Positions 27,850 to 36,534 of a DNA stretch of 64,000 nt are shown here, one piece after another. A model generated the notes under the pieces. It ran no database searches, had not been told where the DNA came from, and saw only the letters and a program-made list of their open reading frames with translations. Source of the DNA: Microbacterium sp. (lineage in GTDB: Bacteria > Actinomycetota > Actinomycetes > Actinomycetales > Microbacteriaceae). The position numbers were made by a program, and so were the translations under genes. The stretch covers positions 1-64,000 of the forward strand of contig NZ_JAPSHY010000003.1 of the NCBI RefSeq assembly GCF_031179285.1, given 5' to 3'. Within the stretch, counting starts at the first letter, position 1; every line of letters begins with the position of its first letter.

Positions 27850-28950
27850 ATGGGCGGAATCCGCTCGACTGTCCGTACCGGGAAGCGCGGAAGCACCGCG
27901 CGCCAGACGAGTCCGTTCACAGAGCTGGCTCACGAGGTCCGCAGCCGTGGACTTCTCCGGAGGCGCTACGGCTACTACTGGACGAAGCTCATCGCAGCTC
28001 CTCTCGTCCTCGCCGCATGCCTCCTCGCGTTCGTCTGGATCGGCGACACCTGGTGGCAGCTGTTCACAGCCGCCGTTCTCGCGATCGTGTTCACGCAGAT
28101 CGCGTTCCTCGGCCATGATGCGGCACACCGCCAGATCTTCGTCTCCGGCCGCTGGAACGACTGGATCAGCCTGGTGCTCGGCGATCTGCTCGTCGGCATG
28201 AGCTATGGCTGGTGGCAGCACAAGCACACGAAGCACCACGCGAATCCGAACAAGCTCGGCGCCGATCCGGACATCGAACTCCCGGTGATCGCGGTCACGG
28301 AAGAGACCGCGGCGCGTCGCCGGGGTGGGATGATCGGCTGGCTGCAGGGTCACCAGGGGTGGCTCTTCTTCCCGATCCTGTTCCTGGAGGGGATATCCCT
28401 CCACGCTTCGAGCATCCGACGCGTCGTCGTGCGCGGACGCCTGGAGCGCCGCTGGGCGGAGATCGCGTTCCTGAGCGTGCGCATGATCGGGTACCTGGTG
28501 CTGGTCTTCGTGGTGCTCTCGCCGGGGATCGCCTTCGCCTTCCTCGGTGTGCAACTCGGGCTGTTCGGTTTCTACATGGGGATGTCGTTCGCACCGAACC
28601 ACAAAGGGATGCCGGTCGTTCCCCGAGACCTGGTGCTCGACTTCCTGCGCCGCCAGGTCATGATGAGCAGGAACATCCGTGGAGGCCGCTTCGTCGACAT
28701 CGCTATGGGCGGGCTGAACTACCAGGTCGAGCATCACCTGTTCCCCTCGATGCCGCGCCCGCACCTTCGCAAGGCCGCGCCGCTCATCGCCGCCTACTGC
28801 CGTGAACACGGCATTCCGTACGCGCAGACGGGTCTCTTCACGTCCTACGCGATCGTCGTCCGTTACATCAACCGGGTCGGGCTCGGTGAGCGCGACGTCT
28901 TCAGCTGTCCGCTGGTCGATCAGCGCAGTGCACCGACCGCGGGCACCTGA
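27850..28950 (+). CDS. Membrane fatty-acid desaturase
   Basis: This 366-residue integral-membrane di-iron desaturase has all three histidine boxes: HDAAH (about residue 89), HKHTKHH (about 124) and QVEHH (about 296). It has paired transmembrane segments (LIAAPLVLAACLLAFVWI and MIGYLVLVFVVLSPGIAFAFL). It introduces a double bond into acyl chains of membrane lipids, which adjusts fluidity. Regioselectivity cannot be read. The gene stands alone, with its stop 3 nt from the convergent GNAT stop. Confidence 0.92.
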   Translation: MGGIRSTVRTGKRGSTARQTSPFTELAHEVRSRGLLRRRYGYYWTKLIAAPLVLAACLLAFVWIGDTWWQLFTAAVLAIVFTQIAFLGHDAAHRQIFVSGRWNDWISLVLGDLLVGMSYGWWQHKHTKHHANPNKLGADPDIELPVIAVTEETAARRRGGMIGWLQGHQGWLFFPILFLEGISLHASSIRRVVVRGRLERRWAEIAFLSVRMIGYLVLVFVVLSPGIAFAFLGVQLGLFGFYMGMSFAPNHKGMPVVPRDLVLDFLRRQVMMSRNIRGGRFVDIAMGGLNYQVEHHLFPSMPRPHLRKAAPLIAAYCREHGIPYAQTGLFTSYAIVVRYINRVGLGERDVFSCPLVDQRSAPTAGT

Positions 28951-28953
28951 ACG

Positions 28954-29556
28954 TCAGCCCCGTCGGGCGAGTCGCACCTCGAGATTCGCCTTCACCGCCG
29001 GCCACTCCGGTTCGATGATGGAGAACTCCACGCTGTCGCGCAGGGTGCCGTTGCGATAGCGGGCGACGGCACGCATCACACCGTCCTGCTTCGCACCGAG
29101 GCGTTCGATCGCCGCCCGCGACTGGAAGTTCATCCACTGTGTGGTGAGCCCGACGCGGAACACCCCCAATGTCTCGAAGGCGTGACTGAGCAGCAGCAGC
29201 TTGGATTCGGCGTTCGTGCCGGTGCCGTGCGCCGAGGGGCGGTTCCAGGTGTAGCCGATGTGCAGACGGGGAACGTCAGCGGCGAAATCGTAGTAGCTCG
29301 TCATGCCGAGCACCCGCCCCGTCGCGTCGAACGTGGTGAAGGGCACCATCTCGCCGGTGTCGATCAGCGCGAGCCGGCGGTCGATCTCGGCGGCGACCGC
29401 GTCGGGAGCGGGGACCGAGGTGTACCACGCCGTCTTCCACAGGTCGCCTTCGAGCACAGCGTCGATGAGTCCGTCGCGATGCTCCCTCTGAAGCGGACGA
29501 AGCTCGACCAGGCGGCCGGTGAGGGTGACGGGGGCGGGCGCGACGAGGAAGGCCAT
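28954..29556 (-). CDS. GNAT-family N-acetyltransferase (RimJ/RimL-like)
   Basis: This 200-residue protein has the layout of RimJ/RimL-type acetyltransferases: LTGRLVELRPLQREHRDGL, then GYTWNRPSAHGTGTNAESKLLLLSHAFETLGVFRVGL, and NFQSRAAIERLGAKQDGVMR. These cover the acetyl-CoA loop and the C-terminal arm. Substrate is unknown. Ribosomal protein or antibiotic targets are possible. The ATG at 29556 is preferred over the ATG at 29568 because the conserved part starts close to it. Confidence 0.85.
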   Translation of the reverse strand: MAFLVAPAPVTLTGRLVELRPLQREHRDGLIDAVLEGDLWKTAWYTSVPAPDAVAAEIDRRLALIDTGEMVPFTTFDATGRVLGMTSYYDFAADVPRLHIGYTWNRPSAHGTGTNAESKLLLLSHAFETLGVFRVGLTTQWMNFQSRAAIERLGAKQDGVMRAVARYRNGTLRDSVEFSIIEPEWPAVKANLEVRLARRG

Positions 29557-29575
29557 GGAGCAATTCAATCAGCGG

Positions 29576-29581
29576 TACGGT
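29576..29581 (+). promoter_or_regulatory. -10 hexamer for leaderless aldo/keto reductase mRNA
   Basis: TACGGT ends 6 nt before the ATG at 29588. It also supports this start over the upstream ATG at 29552, which lies inside the divergent GNAT gene. Confidence 0.6.
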
Positions 29582-29587
29582 TGCGGG

Positions 29588-30517
29588 ATGAAGACCGTGC
29601 CGTTCGGAACCGCCACCGCCCCCGCCGTCATCGCCGGAATGATGCGCATCAGTGACAAGGACGACGCTCAGATCCGCGAGCTCTACGAGGCTGCGCGCGG
29701 CTCCGGAATCGACTTCTTCGACCATGCCGACATCTACGGCGGCAGCATGCACGCGTGCGAGGCGCGTTTCGCCGAGGCCCTGGACCTGAGTGCGGCGGAG
29801 CGGAGTGAGATCGTCCTGCAGACCAAGTGCGGCATCGTGCCCGCCGAGAAGATGTTCGACTTCTCGTACGAGCACATCGTCGCGCAGGTCGAGGGGTCGC
29901 TGCGAGCACTGCGCACCGACTACATCGACGTGCTGCTGCTGCATCGGCCGGACGCTCTCGTGGAGCCCGATGAGGTCGCCCGCGCGTTCGACGAGTTGGA
30001 GGCCGCCGGCAAGGTGCGCGCCTTCGGTGTCTCCAATCACACGCCGCGTCAGATCGATCTGCTGCGCACCGCTGTGCGTCAGCCGCTCGTCGCCAACCAG
30101 TTGCAGCTCTCGATCACCCATGCGCCGATCATCGCCCAGCCCGTGGCTGCGAACATGGCAGCCGACGACCAGAGCATCGTGCGCGACGGCGGCGGCATCG
30201 TGGAGTACTGCCGTATCAACGACATCACCGTCCAGGCGTGGTCGCCGTTCCAGGGCGGGTTCTTCACGGGCGTCTTCCTCGGCAACCCCGAGTACGCCGA
30301 GCTGAACGCGGTGCTCGACAGGCTCGCGGCATCCCACGAGGTCACACCGATCGCCATCGCGACCGCGTGGATCACGCGTCACCCCGCGCACATGCAGGTC
30401 GTGCTGGGCACGACCACCCCCGAGCGCGTTCGCGATGCGGCCGCCGGCGCCGACATCGTGCTGACCCGCTCGGAGTGGTACGAACTGTTCCGCGCCGCCG
30501 GACACCTGCTGCCGTAG
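29588..30517 (+). CDS. Aldo/keto reductase (YdhF-like)
   Basis: This 309-residue TIM-barrel oxidoreductase shows DFFDHADIYGG (catalytic Asp/Tyr), KCGI (Lys), LLLHRPDALVEPDEV (His), FGVSNHTPRQIDLLR and the C-terminal nucleotide-binding segment VVLGTTTPERV. The sequence style is that of the YdhF group, probably using NADPH. The physiological substrate is unknown. It is transcribed divergently from the GNAT gene with a 31-bp gap. Confidence 0.9.
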   Translation: MKTVPFGTATAPAVIAGMMRISDKDDAQIRELYEAARGSGIDFFDHADIYGGSMHACEARFAEALDLSAAERSEIVLQTKCGIVPAEKMFDFSYEHIVAQVEGSLRALRTDYIDVLLLHRPDALVEPDEVARAFDELEAAGKVRAFGVSNHTPRQIDLLRTAVRQPLVANQLQLSITHAPIIAQPVAANMAADDQSIVRDGGGIVEYCRINDITVQAWSPFQGGFFTGVFLGNPEYAELNAVLDRLAASHEVTPIAIATAWITRHPAHMQVVLGTTTPERVRDAAAGADIVLTRSEWYELFRAAGHLLP

Positions 30518-30539
30518 GCGCGAGACGCCCCGCGTCGTC

Positions 30540-30545
30540 TACCCT
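30540..30545 (+). promoter_or_regulatory. -10 hexamer for leaderless PLDc_N gene mRNA
   Basis: TACCCT ends 6 nt before the ATG at 30552, the same arrangement as upstream of the csoR-like gene. Confidence 0.6.
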
Positions 30546-30551
30546 GATCTC

Positions 30552-30956
30552 ATGCCGATCCTGTCGCTCCTCATCGTCGCACTGATGATCGGTGCGCTGA
30601 TCGACATCATCACGCGCGACGATTCGCAGGTGAAGTACCTGCCGAAGATGGTGTGGATCATCATCGTGATCCTGTTGCCGCTCATCGGCAGCATCCTGTG
30701 GTTCACGATCGGCCGCGAGTACGGCGATTCCGGCATCGCGATTCCACGCGTTCGACGGGCTGCACGCACCGCCCCGACGCAGGTTCAGCCGGCGCCCGTC
30801 AGCGACACGCGGACCACCGAGCAGCAGATCGCCGACCTCGATCGCGAGATCGAGGAGTGGCGCCTGCGCCAGGAGCTCGAGAAGCGCCGGCGCGACGCCG
30901 GCGGAAACGATCCCGCCGCGGATGCCGGTTCGAACGACGACCCTGCGCGCCCCTAA
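30552..30956 (+). CDS. PLDc_N-domain membrane protein
   Basis: This 134-residue protein has two transmembrane helices (ILSLLIVALMIGALIDII and MVWIIIVILLPLIGSILWFTIG) that form the phospholipase D/cardiolipin synthase N-terminal (PLDc_N) module. A charged cytoplasmic tail follows with a short coiled coil (EQQIADLDREIEEWRLRQELEKRRR). No catalytic HKD motif is present, so it is not an enzyme of that family. The function is unknown. Its stop overlaps the convergent epimerase stop by four bases. Confidence 0.85.
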   Translation: MPILSLLIVALMIGALIDIITRDDSQVKYLPKMVWIIIVILLPLIGSILWFTIGREYGDSGIAIPRVRRAARTAPTQVQPAPVSDTRTTEQQIADLDREIEEWRLRQELEKRRRDAGGNDPAADAGSNDDPARP

Positions 30957-31918
30957 GCGGGAGCGACGTCGAACGACTCCCGGATCGCCGGCTCGAGCGT
31001 CGGATATCGGAATTCGAAACCCGCCCTGGTGAGCTTCTCGGGGAGCACCCATCGGCTCTTCAGGATCAGTTCGGTCTCGGTGCGGATGCCGATCGCGCCG
31101 AGCTCCAGCATCCACCGCGGCATCGGGGGGCCGAACCGCACGCCCAACGCCCTGCGCACAGTGGCCATGAACTCGGTGTTGTCCACCGGATTGGGGGCTG
31201 CGGCATTGACGGCACCCTCGAGCGAATCCGTCTCCTCGAGGAAGTCGATGATGCGGGCCACGTCTTCGACGTGCACCCAGCTGAACCGCTGGCGCCCGTG
31301 GCCCGCGCCCCGCAGGTGAGCTGTGCCCGCTCTGCGTCGAGCGCGGCTGATCGGCCACGGCCCGTCGTGCTGCGCGCCGCCGAGGCCGATCCGGGCGAGG
31401 TTCTTCAGCGGACCGAGCACTCCGCCGTGCCCCAGCACGATGGCGCTGCGCAGCGCGACCCGGCGGGTGGCCGGGAGGTCTTCCGCATACAGGGCCGCCT
31501 CCCATGCCTTGGCGACCTCCACCGAGAACCCGGTGCCGATCTCTCCGCTGGATTCGGTCATGGGTCGATCCTCGGCGTGGCGGTAGATGGTCGCGGTGGA
31601 GGAGTTGACCCAGAGCGCGGGTGGCTCGATCGCTCGGCTGATCGCGGTGCCGAGCGATGCCGTCGTGTGCAGCCGCGAGGCGAAGATCGCTGCTCTGTTC
31701 GCCGGCGTGTATCGGCAGTTGACGCTCTTGCCCGCCAGTCCGATCACGAGCGCCGCGCCGTCGACGGCTCGGTCGATCGCTGCCTGGTCGTCCCAGCCGA
31801 GGTCGGCGCCGGATCGCGAGATCGTCACGACCTCCCGCCCCGCTGCGCGCAGGCGGGGGAGCAGGTACTGCCCCATGAAACCCGTCGATCCGCCGATGAC
31901 GACGCGGCCGTCTCTCAT
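30953..31918 (-). CDS. TIGR01777-type NAD(P)-binding epimerase
   Basis: This 321-residue extended short-chain dehydrogenase has the Rossmann motif GGSTGFMGQYLLPRLRAAG at the N-terminus. AGKSVNCRYTPANRAAIFASRL is the hallmark of the TIGR01777/SULA family, and the C-terminal DUF1731-like part includes PPMPRWMLELGAIGIRTETELILKSRWVLPEKL. The substrate is unknown. The gene overlaps the upstream DUF4166 gene by 4 nt (ATGA), a pairing that suggests joint function. Confidence 0.9.
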   Translation of the reverse strand: MRDGRVVIGGSTGFMGQYLLPRLRAAGREVVTISRSGADLGWDDQAAIDRAVDGAALVIGLAGKSVNCRYTPANRAAIFASRLHTTASLGTAISRAIEPPALWVNSSTATIYRHAEDRPMTESSGEIGTGFSVEVAKAWEAALYAEDLPATRRVALRSAIVLGHGGVLGPLKNLARIGLGGAQHDGPWPISRARRRAGTAHLRGAGHGRQRFSWVHVEDVARIIDFLEETDSLEGAVNAAAPNPVDNTEFMATVRRALGVRFGPPMPRWMLELGAIGIRTETELILKSRWVLPEKLTRAGFEFRYPTLEPAIRESFDVAPA

Positions 31919-32562
31919 CGAGTCTCCCTCTCCACTGCGTATTCGAAGTACCCCCGGTACTCGTAGACCCGGCCGAGGATCGGGGCGTCGATCGTCATGT
32001 CGACGTGATGCCGCTGCCGGTCCTCGTCCCAGCGCTCGATGAGGCCGATCCGAGGCCGAAGGAACGCCGGCGCCGCCAATCGAAGGCGCCCGATCCGAAG
32101 CCCGACGCGTCGGATCGAGAGCACCAGCGCCTCATCGCGCACGTCGCAGTCGAAGGTGGTGACGACCGACCGGCCAACGCCGATCGCGTTCCGGAGGACC
32201 CCGCCCGGCGTCAGCATCACGATGTCGGGCATGATCCAACGGCGTCCGGCGAGCTCGAACTCACGGACCGCGACGGCGCACCCGTCGACCGTGCGGTTCT
32301 CGATGCGGAACGGCACGTCGGTCTCCCAGCCGGCGAACGCCACGCCGGCCGTCTCTGCGAGGCGGAACAGCGGCCAGAGCCAGCGATGCCGTGATCCTGC
32401 CGTGGTGAACACACCGGTACCGACGCCGACATACCCGTCGGGGATCGTGCGGAAGTATCGCTGCGTCCTCGGGTGCAGCTCGGAGATCCGCTCGCCCAGT
32501 GCTCGCTCATAGGGCGAGGCGCTCGCAGCGTCGGAGGCGCGGGCACGGGGAGGGGACGTCAC
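31915..32562 (-). CDS. DUF4166 domain protein
   Basis: This 215-residue protein has the DUF4166 pattern: SPYERALGERISELHPRTQRYF near the N-terminus, GVFTTAGSRHRWLWPLFRLAE, and a beta-rich C-terminus ending in YEYRGYFEYAVER. The function is unknown. It is the upstream member of a two-gene operon with the TIGR01777 epimerase. The GTG start at 32562 is supported by TAGGCT exactly 6 nt upstream. Confidence 0.85.
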   Translation of the reverse strand: MTSPPRARASDAASASPYERALGERISELHPRTQRYFRTIPDGYVGVGTGVFTTAGSRHRWLWPLFRLAETAGVAFAGWETDVPFRIENRTVDGCAVAVREFELAGRRWIMPDIVMLTPGGVLRNAIGVGRSVVTTFDCDVRDEALVLSIRRVGLRIGRLRLAAPAFLRPRIGLIERWDEDRQRHHVDMTIDAPILGRVYEYRGYFEYAVERETR

Positions 32563-32568
32563 GCCCTC

Positions 32569-32574
32569 AGCCTA
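32569..32574 (-). promoter_or_regulatory. -10 hexamer for leaderless DUF4166 mRNA, overlapping the ROK stop codon
   Basis: On the minus strand TAGGCT ends 6 nt before the GTG at 32562. Its first three bases are the TAG stop of the upstream ROK gene, so stop codon and promoter are the same bases. Confidence 0.55.
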
Positions 32575-33786
32575 ACGAGCGGCGTCCGCCCGCGCCGCCC
32601 GGGCGGCGACGTATGCGTCGACGTTGACGGGCGAGAGCACTTCGCGCGCGACCATGATCGCAGCCCCCAGCACCGCGGCTCTTTCTCCCGCCTGCGACTG
32701 CACGATCGCGAGATGCTGCGTGGCGAGCGGGATGGATCGCCGGTAGACGACCTCACGGACGCCGGCCAGCAGGTGCTCGCCCGCGCGAGCGATGCTGCCA
32801 CCGAGCACGATGATCGACGGGTTGAGCAGGTTCACCACCGTGGCGAGCACTTCTCCGACATCGCGGCCGGCCTGGCGGGTCGCCTCGATCGCGGCGGTGT
32901 TGCCCGCTCTGACGAGGGCGACCACATCGGACGGGCTGTGCACGTCGTGGCCGCTCTCGCGCAGGGCGACGGTGAGTGCCGATCCGCTCGCGAGGGCCTC
33001 CAGATCGCGTTCATCGCCGAGCTGACGGCTGGAGCCAGCACCGGCAGGAACCTGCACGTGCCCCATGTCTCCGGCGGAGCCCTGTGCGCCTCGCTGCAGC
33101 TGACCGCCGGCGATGATGCCGGCACCGATCCCGGTCGCGACCTTCACGAAGATGAGGTCGTCGACCTGCGGCCAGCTGGTCGCCTGCTCGCCGAGCGCGA
33201 GGATGTTCACGTCGTTGTCGACCAGCACCGGGACGTCGAACGTGCGCTGCACGTAACCGGGAACGTCGAAGCGGTCCCACCCCGGCATGATGGGCGGGTT
33301 GGTCGGTCTGCCGGTGGAATGCTCCACCGGCCCGGGTACTCCGATGCCGACGCCGACCAGCGGAACGTCGGGCGCGGCGGACTCGGTCAGCAGTGCGGAT
33401 CCGTCGGCGAGGATCGTGTCGAGCAGATTCTCGGGGCCGTCGCCGATGTCGATGGCCCTGGTGTGCGAGTCGAGGATGCGTCCGGCCAGGTCGGCGACGG
33501 CGACCGTGGCATGCGTGGCTCCGAGATCGACGGCGAGAACGAACCCGGCGCGGGGATTGAACGCGACGCGGGCGGGCGGACGTCCGCCCGTCGACACGGC
33601 CTCGCCCGCCGGTCGGAGGAGGCCGGCGGCGAGCAGGGAGTCCACGCGCAAGGCCACAGTGGACCGCGCGAGGCCCGTGAGGGCCGCGAGCTCCGCCTTG
33701 GTGCGGGCGTGGCCGTCGCGAAGGATCTGGAAGATCTCTCCGGCGCCCGGATTGCCCGCCGCTGCAGGCCTCAGAACATCAACCAT
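32572..33786 (-). CDS. ROK-family transcriptional repressor lacking the zinc cysteines
   Basis: This 404-residue protein has an N-terminal winged helix (GEIFQILRDGHARTKAELAALTGLARSTVALRVDSLLAAGLL) and a ROK sugar-kinase-like domain with LAVDLGATHATVAVADLAG and GVGIGVPGPVEHSTG. The usual CxCGxxGCxE zinc motif after the conserved GH is missing: here the region reads GHVQVPAGAGSSRQLGDERDLEALASG. It probably represses the divergent sugar-transport operon in response to a sugar ligand (inference). The ATG at 33786 is chosen from the winged-helix boundary. Confidence 0.87.
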   Translation of the reverse strand: MVDVLRPAAAGNPGAGEIFQILRDGHARTKAELAALTGLARSTVALRVDSLLAAGLLRPAGEAVSTGGRPPARVAFNPRAGFVLAVDLGATHATVAVADLAGRILDSHTRAIDIGDGPENLLDTILADGSALLTESAAPDVPLVGVGIGVPGPVEHSTGRPTNPPIMPGWDRFDVPGYVQRTFDVPVLVDNDVNILALGEQATSWPQVDDLIFVKVATGIGAGIIAGGQLQRGAQGSAGDMGHVQVPAGAGSSRQLGDERDLEALASGSALTVALRESGHDVHSPSDVVALVRAGNTAAIEATRQAGRDVGEVLATVVNLLNPSIIVLGGSIARAGEHLLAGVREVVYRRSIPLATQHLAIVQSQAGERAAVLGAAIMVAREVLSPVNVDAYVAARAARADAAR

Positions 33787-33849
33787 TGCGTCAGTAAACC
33801 ACAGCACTTCGGCACGCAGACTGCAGGCTTCTGATTCCGCAACGAAAAA

Positions 33850-33873
33850 CTTTTGACGACGAGCTAGCAAAAG
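33850..33873. promoter_or_regulatory. Candidate ROK operator
   Basis: CTTTTG (33850-33855) and CAAAAG (33868-33873) form a perfect 6-bp inverted repeat with a 12-bp spacer. It lies in the A/T-richest part of the 115-bp gap between the divergent ROK and sugar-operon genes, ending 28 bp before the downstream ATG. Function is inferred from symmetry and position. Confidence 0.35.
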
Positions 33874-33901
33874 GTGCGCGGCATGTGCCAGAATCGCCAG
33901 C

Positions 33902-35011
33902 ATGACAACGGATGTCACTGACACCGGCCTCGGAATGATCCGCGCCGGCATCCTCGGCGGGGGATTCATGGCGCGCGTTCACCGCACCGCCTCCCGCGAT
34001 GCAGGCGCCGAGCTTCGCGCCGTGGCCACCAGCTCTGCCTCCGGCGGACGGATCGCCGCGCTCGCGCTCGGAGCAGAGCGCGCCGAGGCTGACTCAGAGG
34101 CACTCCTGGATGCCGCCGACATCGACGTCGTGCACATCTGCACCCCCAACGCCACACACGCCGATCTCGCGCTGCGCGCATTCGCCGCCGGCAAGCACGT
34201 CGTCTGCGAGAAGCCGCTGGCGACGACGGCATCCGACGCGAAGCGCCTCGTGGATGCCGCCGCCGAACACGGGCTCGTCGGCGCGGTGCCCTTCGTCTAC
34301 CGCTATCACCCGATGGTCCGCGAGGCCAGAAGTCGCATGCAGCGGGGGGACGTGGGGGAGCTGCTCACCCTCGACTGCTCGTACCTGCAGGATTGGATGC
34401 TGCTGCCGAGCGACGACGACTGGCGGGTACAGGCCTCCTCCGGCGGCGCATCCAGGGCTTTCGCCGACATCGGTTCTCATCTGTGCGATCTCATCGAGTT
34501 CGTCATCGGCGAGCGGATCCGCGCGCTGAGCGCGCGTACGCGCCGGGTGTTCGCCGAGCGGGCCGGGCGAGCGGTCGACACCGAGGACATCGTGGCCGTG
34601 CTCATCGAGACGCAGTCGGGGGCGCTGGGAACGCTGCTGATCTCGCAGATGGCGGCAGGGCGCAAGAACGCTCTGACGCTCGAACTGCACGGTTCGAAGC
34701 AGAGTCTTCGCTTCGAGCAGGAGCGTCCGGAGGAGCTGTGGGTCGGCTCGAGGGCGCAGTCCCAGCTGCTGCTGCGCGACCCCTCGACGGCAGACGCGGA
34801 CTCCGCGCGTCTGCAGCGCGTGCCCGCCGGTCATGCGATGGGCTACCAGGACGCGTTCAACGGATTCATGGCCGACGTCTATGCGGCGATCGCGGGCGAG
34901 GAGCCCGAGGGCCTGCCGACGTTCGCCGACGGTCACCGCGCCGCCGTGCTCACGGAGGCCGTGCTCGACTCGGCCGCGCACGACGGCCGATGGATGGAGG
35001 TGTCGCAGTGA
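33902..35011 (+). CDS. Gfo/Idh/MocA-family oxidoreductase
   Basis: This 369-residue NAD(P)-dependent sugar dehydrogenase-type protein has the Rossmann motif GILGGGFMARVH near residue 15, and HICTPNATHADLALRAFAAGKHVVCEKP with the conserved E-K-P. The C-terminal alpha/beta domain includes GGASRAFADIGSHLCDLIEF. It is the first gene of the carbohydrate operon and overlaps the ABC ATPase start by 4 nt (GTGA). The operon suggests it oxidises the imported sugar or its derivative. The substrate cannot be read. Confidence 0.9.
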   Translation: MTTDVTDTGLGMIRAGILGGGFMARVHRTASRDAGAELRAVATSSASGGRIAALALGAERAEADSEALLDAADIDVVHICTPNATHADLALRAFAAGKHVVCEKPLATTASDAKRLVDAAAEHGLVGAVPFVYRYHPMVREARSRMQRGDVGELLTLDCSYLQDWMLLPSDDDWRVQASSGGASRAFADIGSHLCDLIEFVIGERIRALSARTRRVFAERAGRAVDTEDIVAVLIETQSGALGTLLISQMAAGRKNALTLELHGSKQSLRFEQERPEELWVGSRAQSQLLLRDPSTADADSARLQRVPAGHAMGYQDAFNGFMADVYAAIAGEEPEGLPTFADGHRAAVLTEAVLDSAAHDGRWMEVSQ

Positions 35012-36534
35012 CGGCGACCACGACGCAGCCGGTGCTCGCCGTCCAGGGCGTGCGCAAGTCGTTCTTCGGCGTCGAGGTTCTCAAGGGCATCGACTTCGAC
35101 GTCCGGCCGGGAGAGGTCCACGGCCTCGTCGGAGAGAACGGCGCAGGCAAGTCCACGCTGATGAAGATCATCGCGGGAGTCCAGCCGGCCGACGAGGGGT
35201 CGGTGAGCTACCTCGGCGAGCAGGTGCATCACTCGCACCCACGGCAGGCGATGGATGCCGGAATCGTGACCGTCTTCCAGGAGTTCACGCTCCTGCCGGA
35301 GCGCACCGTCGCGCAGAACGTGTACCTCGGCCGGGAGCCGCGCCGTGCCGGTTTCGTCGATCGCGGGGCGATGCATGAGCGCACCGGCCAGCTCCTCGCC
35401 GATCTCGGCGTCTCGTTCATCGACCCCCAGGCCCGCGTCGGATCGCTCACGGTGGCCGAGCAGCAGATCGTCGAGATCGTGAAGGCGCTGTCGTTCGATG
35501 CCAGGGTGATCTCGATGGACGAGCCGACGGCGGCTCTGAGCGACCACGAGGTCGAGCTGCTGTACGCGATCATCCGGAAGCTCACCTCCCGCGGCGTCGC
35601 GGTGATCTATGTCTCGCATCGGCTGAAGGAGATCTTCGACCTCTGCGACCGCATCACGATCCTCAAGGACGGAGCGCTCGTCTCGACCGATGAGACCGGC
35701 GCGCTCACCACCGATGAGCTCGTCCGCCGGATGGTCGGCCGGTCGATCCAGTCGTACTTCCCGGATGCCGTGGACGGCACGACCGTCGGCGAGCCGCGGC
35801 TCGAGCTGGAGCAGTGCGGGAACGCCTTCGTCGACGGGGTCTCCCTGTCGCTGCGCGCCGGCGAGATCGTCGGCATCGCGGGCCTGCAGGGATCCGGCCG
35901 GACCGAGCTCGTCGAAGGCATCTTCGGCATCGACGCGTTCACCCGCGGCACCATGCGCATCGACGGGGTCACCATACGCATCACCAGCGCTCGCGCGGCC
36001 GTCCGCGCCGGCCTCGCCCTCGTCTCCGAAGATCGCAAGGCACAGGGCCTCGCACTCGGGCAGTCCGTCCTCGACAACGCGCTCCTCGTCGTCCGCAGCG
36101 TCTTCGCCGGCCGCACTGCCGCATCACGCCGGGAGGTGCCCGGCGTACTGAGCTCGCTCGAGATCAGCGCGCGCGGCCTCGATCAGGAGGTGAGGTTCCT
36201 CTCCGGCGGCAACCAGCAGAAGGTGGTGCTGGCGAAATGGCTGCTGACCCAGCCTCAGATCGTGCTGTTCGACGAGCCCACCCGCGGCATCGACGTCGGT
36301 GCGAAGTACGCCGTCTACCAGCTCATGCGCGACCTCGCGGCATCCGGCAAGGCGGTCCTCATGGTGTCCAGCGAACTGCCGGAGGTGATCGGAATGAGTG
36401 ACCGCATCCTCGTCATGCACGACGGCGAGCTCGTCGCGGAGCTCCCGGCCGGTTCCGCGGAGCACGAGATCCTCGGGGCTGCGACCGGGGCATCCCGCCC
36501 GAGCGGCCCGGCACCGGTCGGAGGCGCACGATGA
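35008..36534 (+). CDS. Sugar ABC transporter ATP-binding protein (two ABC domains)
   Basis: This 508-residue duplicated ATPase is of the RbsA/MglA/XylG class. Domain 1 has Walker A GENGAGKST at 42-50, a degenerate signature LTVAEQQIVEI and Walker B VISMDEPTAALS. Domain 2 has the class-typical variant GLQGSGRTEL, signature LSGGNQQKVVLAKWL and VLFDEPTRGIDVG. The GTG start overlaps the upstream stop, and its own stop overlaps the first permease (ATGA). It energises import of a monosaccharide. Confidence 0.95.
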   Translation: MTATTTQPVLAVQGVRKSFFGVEVLKGIDFDVRPGEVHGLVGENGAGKSTLMKIIAGVQPADEGSVSYLGEQVHHSHPRQAMDAGIVTVFQEFTLLPERTVAQNVYLGREPRRAGFVDRGAMHERTGQLLADLGVSFIDPQARVGSLTVAEQQIVEIVKALSFDARVISMDEPTAALSDHEVELLYAIIRKLTSRGVAVIYVSHRLKEIFDLCDRITILKDGALVSTDETGALTTDELVRRMVGRSIQSYFPDAVDGTTVGEPRLELEQCGNAFVDGVSLSLRAGEIVGIAGLQGSGRTELVEGIFGIDAFTRGTMRIDGVTIRITSARAAVRAGLALVSEDRKAQGLALGQSVLDNALLVVRSVFAGRTAASRREVPGVLSSLEISARGLDQEVRFLSGGNQQKVVLAKWLLTQPQIVLFDEPTRGIDVGAKYAVYQLMRDLAASGKAVLMVSSELPEVIGMSDRILVMHDGELVAELPAGSAEHEILGAATGASRPSGPAPVGGAR

